Shown here piece after piece: positions 62,692 to 64,000 of a DNA stretch of 64,000 nt. Position numbers and translations under genes: made by a program. The notes beneath the pieces were generated by a model. It did no database searches. It was given only the letters and a program-made list of their open reading frames with translations, and had not been told where the DNA came from. Numbering within the stretch: the first letter of the stretch is position 1; the number at the start of each line of letters is the position of its first letter. Source of the stretch: Paraburkholderia lycopersici (GTDB taxonomy: Bacteria > Pseudomonadota > Gammaproteobacteria > Burkholderiales > Burkholderiaceae); NCBI RefSeq assembly GCF_900096975.1, contig NZ_FMYQ01000030.1:43334-107333 (forward strand). Reading direction: 5' to 3'.

Positions 62692-63576
62692 GGGGGAGAC
62701 CCCACGTGACGACTCGCCAAGTCGTCGCAAACCGCCGTAGCTCTATGCCGGGTAATGCTGGCTGGTAGGGCTGCAACGGGCGCTGGATGACGACAGTCAT
62801 CCTTCGACCCACTCGAAGACGAAGAAGTTGGGCGACACGGACACGGGAGCCTGGGCAACCAGGCCGAACCCTGTTCAGCGTGAAGCGGTGAGAATCCGCA
62901 CCGGGGGGCGTTCGGAAACGAACGGCGTTACCCGGTCTCGGCAGGTGGGCTGATGAGGCGTCAGAAATGGCGCAGGGGCACGAGGGGAAACCTGGACTGC
63001 TCGGCACCACGCGGAAATGCGTGGGTCTCTGGATAGCTTAAGCCTGTAATTGGGGGTGTGAGTCCCCCATCCGAGTAAAAACCATTGGATATGCCCTTCG
63101 GGGTGATTAGTCTGTGAAGGTTCGGGAACGGTAACCCGATGCTATGGAACATCGTAGGGCGAAAGTGGCTTCGGCCATGAAGCGTATGCGACTTCCGGAA
63201 CCTGAGGCTCCATATCTCAAATCGTGGGTTTGACGCGTTGAGCTAACGTGGGAATCTCTGACGGCCATTTGACCAGGGTGGCACCTGGGACGGCGCAAGA
63301 GAGGGAGCGGCGGATAGTAAAGCTCGAGCCGAATGCGAGACCTAATCAGTCAAGCATGACGCGAGCCCCGTTTGGGGCGCTTGAAAACTGCCAGCGGTTG
63401 AAAGGTGTATGTACCCAACGATGGGAAGGGCTTGGCGGCCCGTTTGCAGCTTATGCCGGACGCGATGCTTGGCGGCATTGCATCTGAACCTCTACCCTGG
63501 CCGGTAGAGCAGCGGCATGGAAAACTAGAATGCTGGTCTCGATATTTCTCACTCAGCCCCGCCGCGCGGCGGGGCT
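62692..63576 (+). ncRNA. candidate large structured RNA / ORF-less group II intron relic
   Basis: About 885 bases without coding potential but packed with short stable hairpins. GNRA loops: GGGG-GAGA-CCCC (62692-62703), GCCTGG-GCAA-CCAGGC (62849-62864), CGTTCG-GAAA-CGAACG (62909-62924). UUCG loops: CCC-TTCG-GGG (63094-63103), TGGC-TTCG-GCCA (63166-63177). Others: GACGACT/AGTCGTC (62708-62726), GGATGAC/GTCATCC (62785-62802), TGGGGG/CCCCCA with loop TGTGAGT (63051-63069), GCCCC/GGGGC (63365-63378), CTCTACC/GGTAGAG (63490-63509). The loop types make sense only on the + strand. A terminator-like stem AGCCCCGCCGC/GCGGCGGGGCT ends it (63555-63576). No reverse transcriptase or clear domain V is seen. 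Confidence 0.5.
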
Positions 63577-63672
63577 TCTCACGATAGCGCTCGTGGCAGT
63601 GAGCACAACCTCATCTGACTAGACATTGCCGCGCGAAGCAACCCACTCGACAGGCTCACGGAATGCAAACGG

Positions 63673-63918
63673 TCAGAATTGGAAAAACGTCAACACCGGC
63701 TCATAAATTTCGCACTCTGGATAATGCTGCAGAAACAGATTTACCCTCATGACCTCGTAATGCAGCTTCTCATTGGGCGTTCTCCAGAACGCAGGCATTC
63801 CCACAAAAATCCCATAAGCCTCAAGCTTTCTGAAGAACTTATCGAACGTTGGGCTCCATGCGTTCTTACCGGCGAGCTTCCTCTCCCGAACGTGCTGTGT
63901 CATTTGTAAGCGGTCCAT
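63673..63918 (-). CDS. small hypothetical protein
   Basis: An 81-residue protein (MDRLQMTQHVRERKLAGKNA, then AFWRTPNEKLHYEVMRVNLF) of unknown function, aromatic-rich in its C-terminal half. GC is lower than the chromosome. It lies just beyond the terminator of the structured RNA and is read toward it. Confidence 0.5.
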   Translation of the reverse strand: MDRLQMTQHVRERKLAGKNAWSPTFDKFFRKLEAYGIFVGMPAFWRTPNEKLHYEVMRVNLFLQHYPECEIYEPVLTFFQF

Positions 63919-64000
63919 CTTTAACGTCTAGTCCTGATCGACAGGAGCGAGGAGCATAGGGGTCCACCAATTCGAGGTGGACACCTATGCCTGACAAAGA

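Larger units (their letters stand above)
50502..64000. mobile_element. second integrative element in tandem (right end not seen)
   Basis: Begins at the copied tRNA end with a different tyrosine recombinase. It continues through plasmid-type replication genes, a candidate defence pair, a serine resolvase with a palindrome field, small low-GC genes and a structured RNA region. I found no further copy of the 14-bp core before the window ends, so its right limit is unknown. It could also be a composite of several insertions. Confidence 0.55.

Noticed and set aside
62951..62978. CTGATGAG followed by GTCAGAAA, similar to hammerhead ribozyme core boxes
   Set aside because: The spacing leaves no proper stem II and stems I and III could not be drawn, so the match is probably chance.
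63405..63587. Short frame inside the structured RNA region, considered as the start of an intron-encoded reverse transcriptase
   Set aside because: Only 60 codons, with no maturase or reverse transcriptase motif before the stop.

Overview
The window is GC-rich betaproteobacterial DNA, most likely a Burkholderia-group chromosome (Paraburkholderia, Caballeronia or Burkholderia). This rests on gene content: a Burkholderia-type trimeric porin, a cluster of xdhA, xdhB, xdhC, a purine-base deaminase and guaD, the run yicC-gmk-rpoZ-spoT divergent from rph-rdgB-hemW, and strongly G/C-ending codons. Assignments come from reading the sequence and family knowledge; no database search was run.

Bases 1-37184 are ordinary chromosome. 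In order they hold a GNAT acetyltransferase, an unknown one-helix membrane protein, a decayed exported-protein locus, a class C26 glutamine amidotransferase-like hydrolase, a CPA2 antiporter, an amidase and dsbB. The purine catabolic cluster follows (xdhABC, adenine/adenosine deaminase, guaD), then a DUF4136 lipoprotein, pepN, fbp, tRNA-Thr, a periplasmic chorismate mutase, a DnaQ/GIY-YIG nuclease, a cold-shock protein, a candidate antisense-strand sRNA, a porin, greB and two tRNA-Arg genes. The stretch closes with the divergent spoT-rpoZ-gmk-yicC and rph-rdgB-hemW clusters and tRNA-Ser(UGA).

Bases 37171-50501 are a complete integrative element in the 3' end of tRNA-Ser. It is bounded by a 14-bp duplication of the tRNA end and by near-identical arm-type repeats at both ends. 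It has a P4-type integrase, a PriCT/Toprim/DUF927 primase-helicase, an AlpA regulator, a chain of small translationally coupled genes, a second HTH regulator, a serine recombinase and a 736-residue protein with a nuclease-like core and a SEC-C tail. Two distant clusters of GGGAACA repeats recall the bipartite ori/crr origin of phage satellite P4.

Bases 50502-64000 start a second element in tandem at the same tRNA, with its own large tyrosine recombinase. It carries a TrfA-like and a Rep_3-like replication initiator, a HAD protein, a frameshifted XRE/HipB-like regulator, an AAA ATPase plus DUF4276/Toprim-like pair (candidate phage defence), a 0.7-kb field of palindromes before a serine resolvase, small low-GC genes, and about 0.9 kb dense in hairpins with GNRA and UUCG loops. 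That last stretch looks like a large structured RNA or an ORF-less group II intron relic. No right-hand att copy was seen, so this element probably continues past the window.

The strongest leads for undescribed biology are the structured RNA (62692-63576), the ATPase/Toprim pair (56981-58857), the SEC-C nuclease-like protein (47343-49553), the satellite's bipartite iterons, and the 16-bp palindrome in triplicate (59638-59803).
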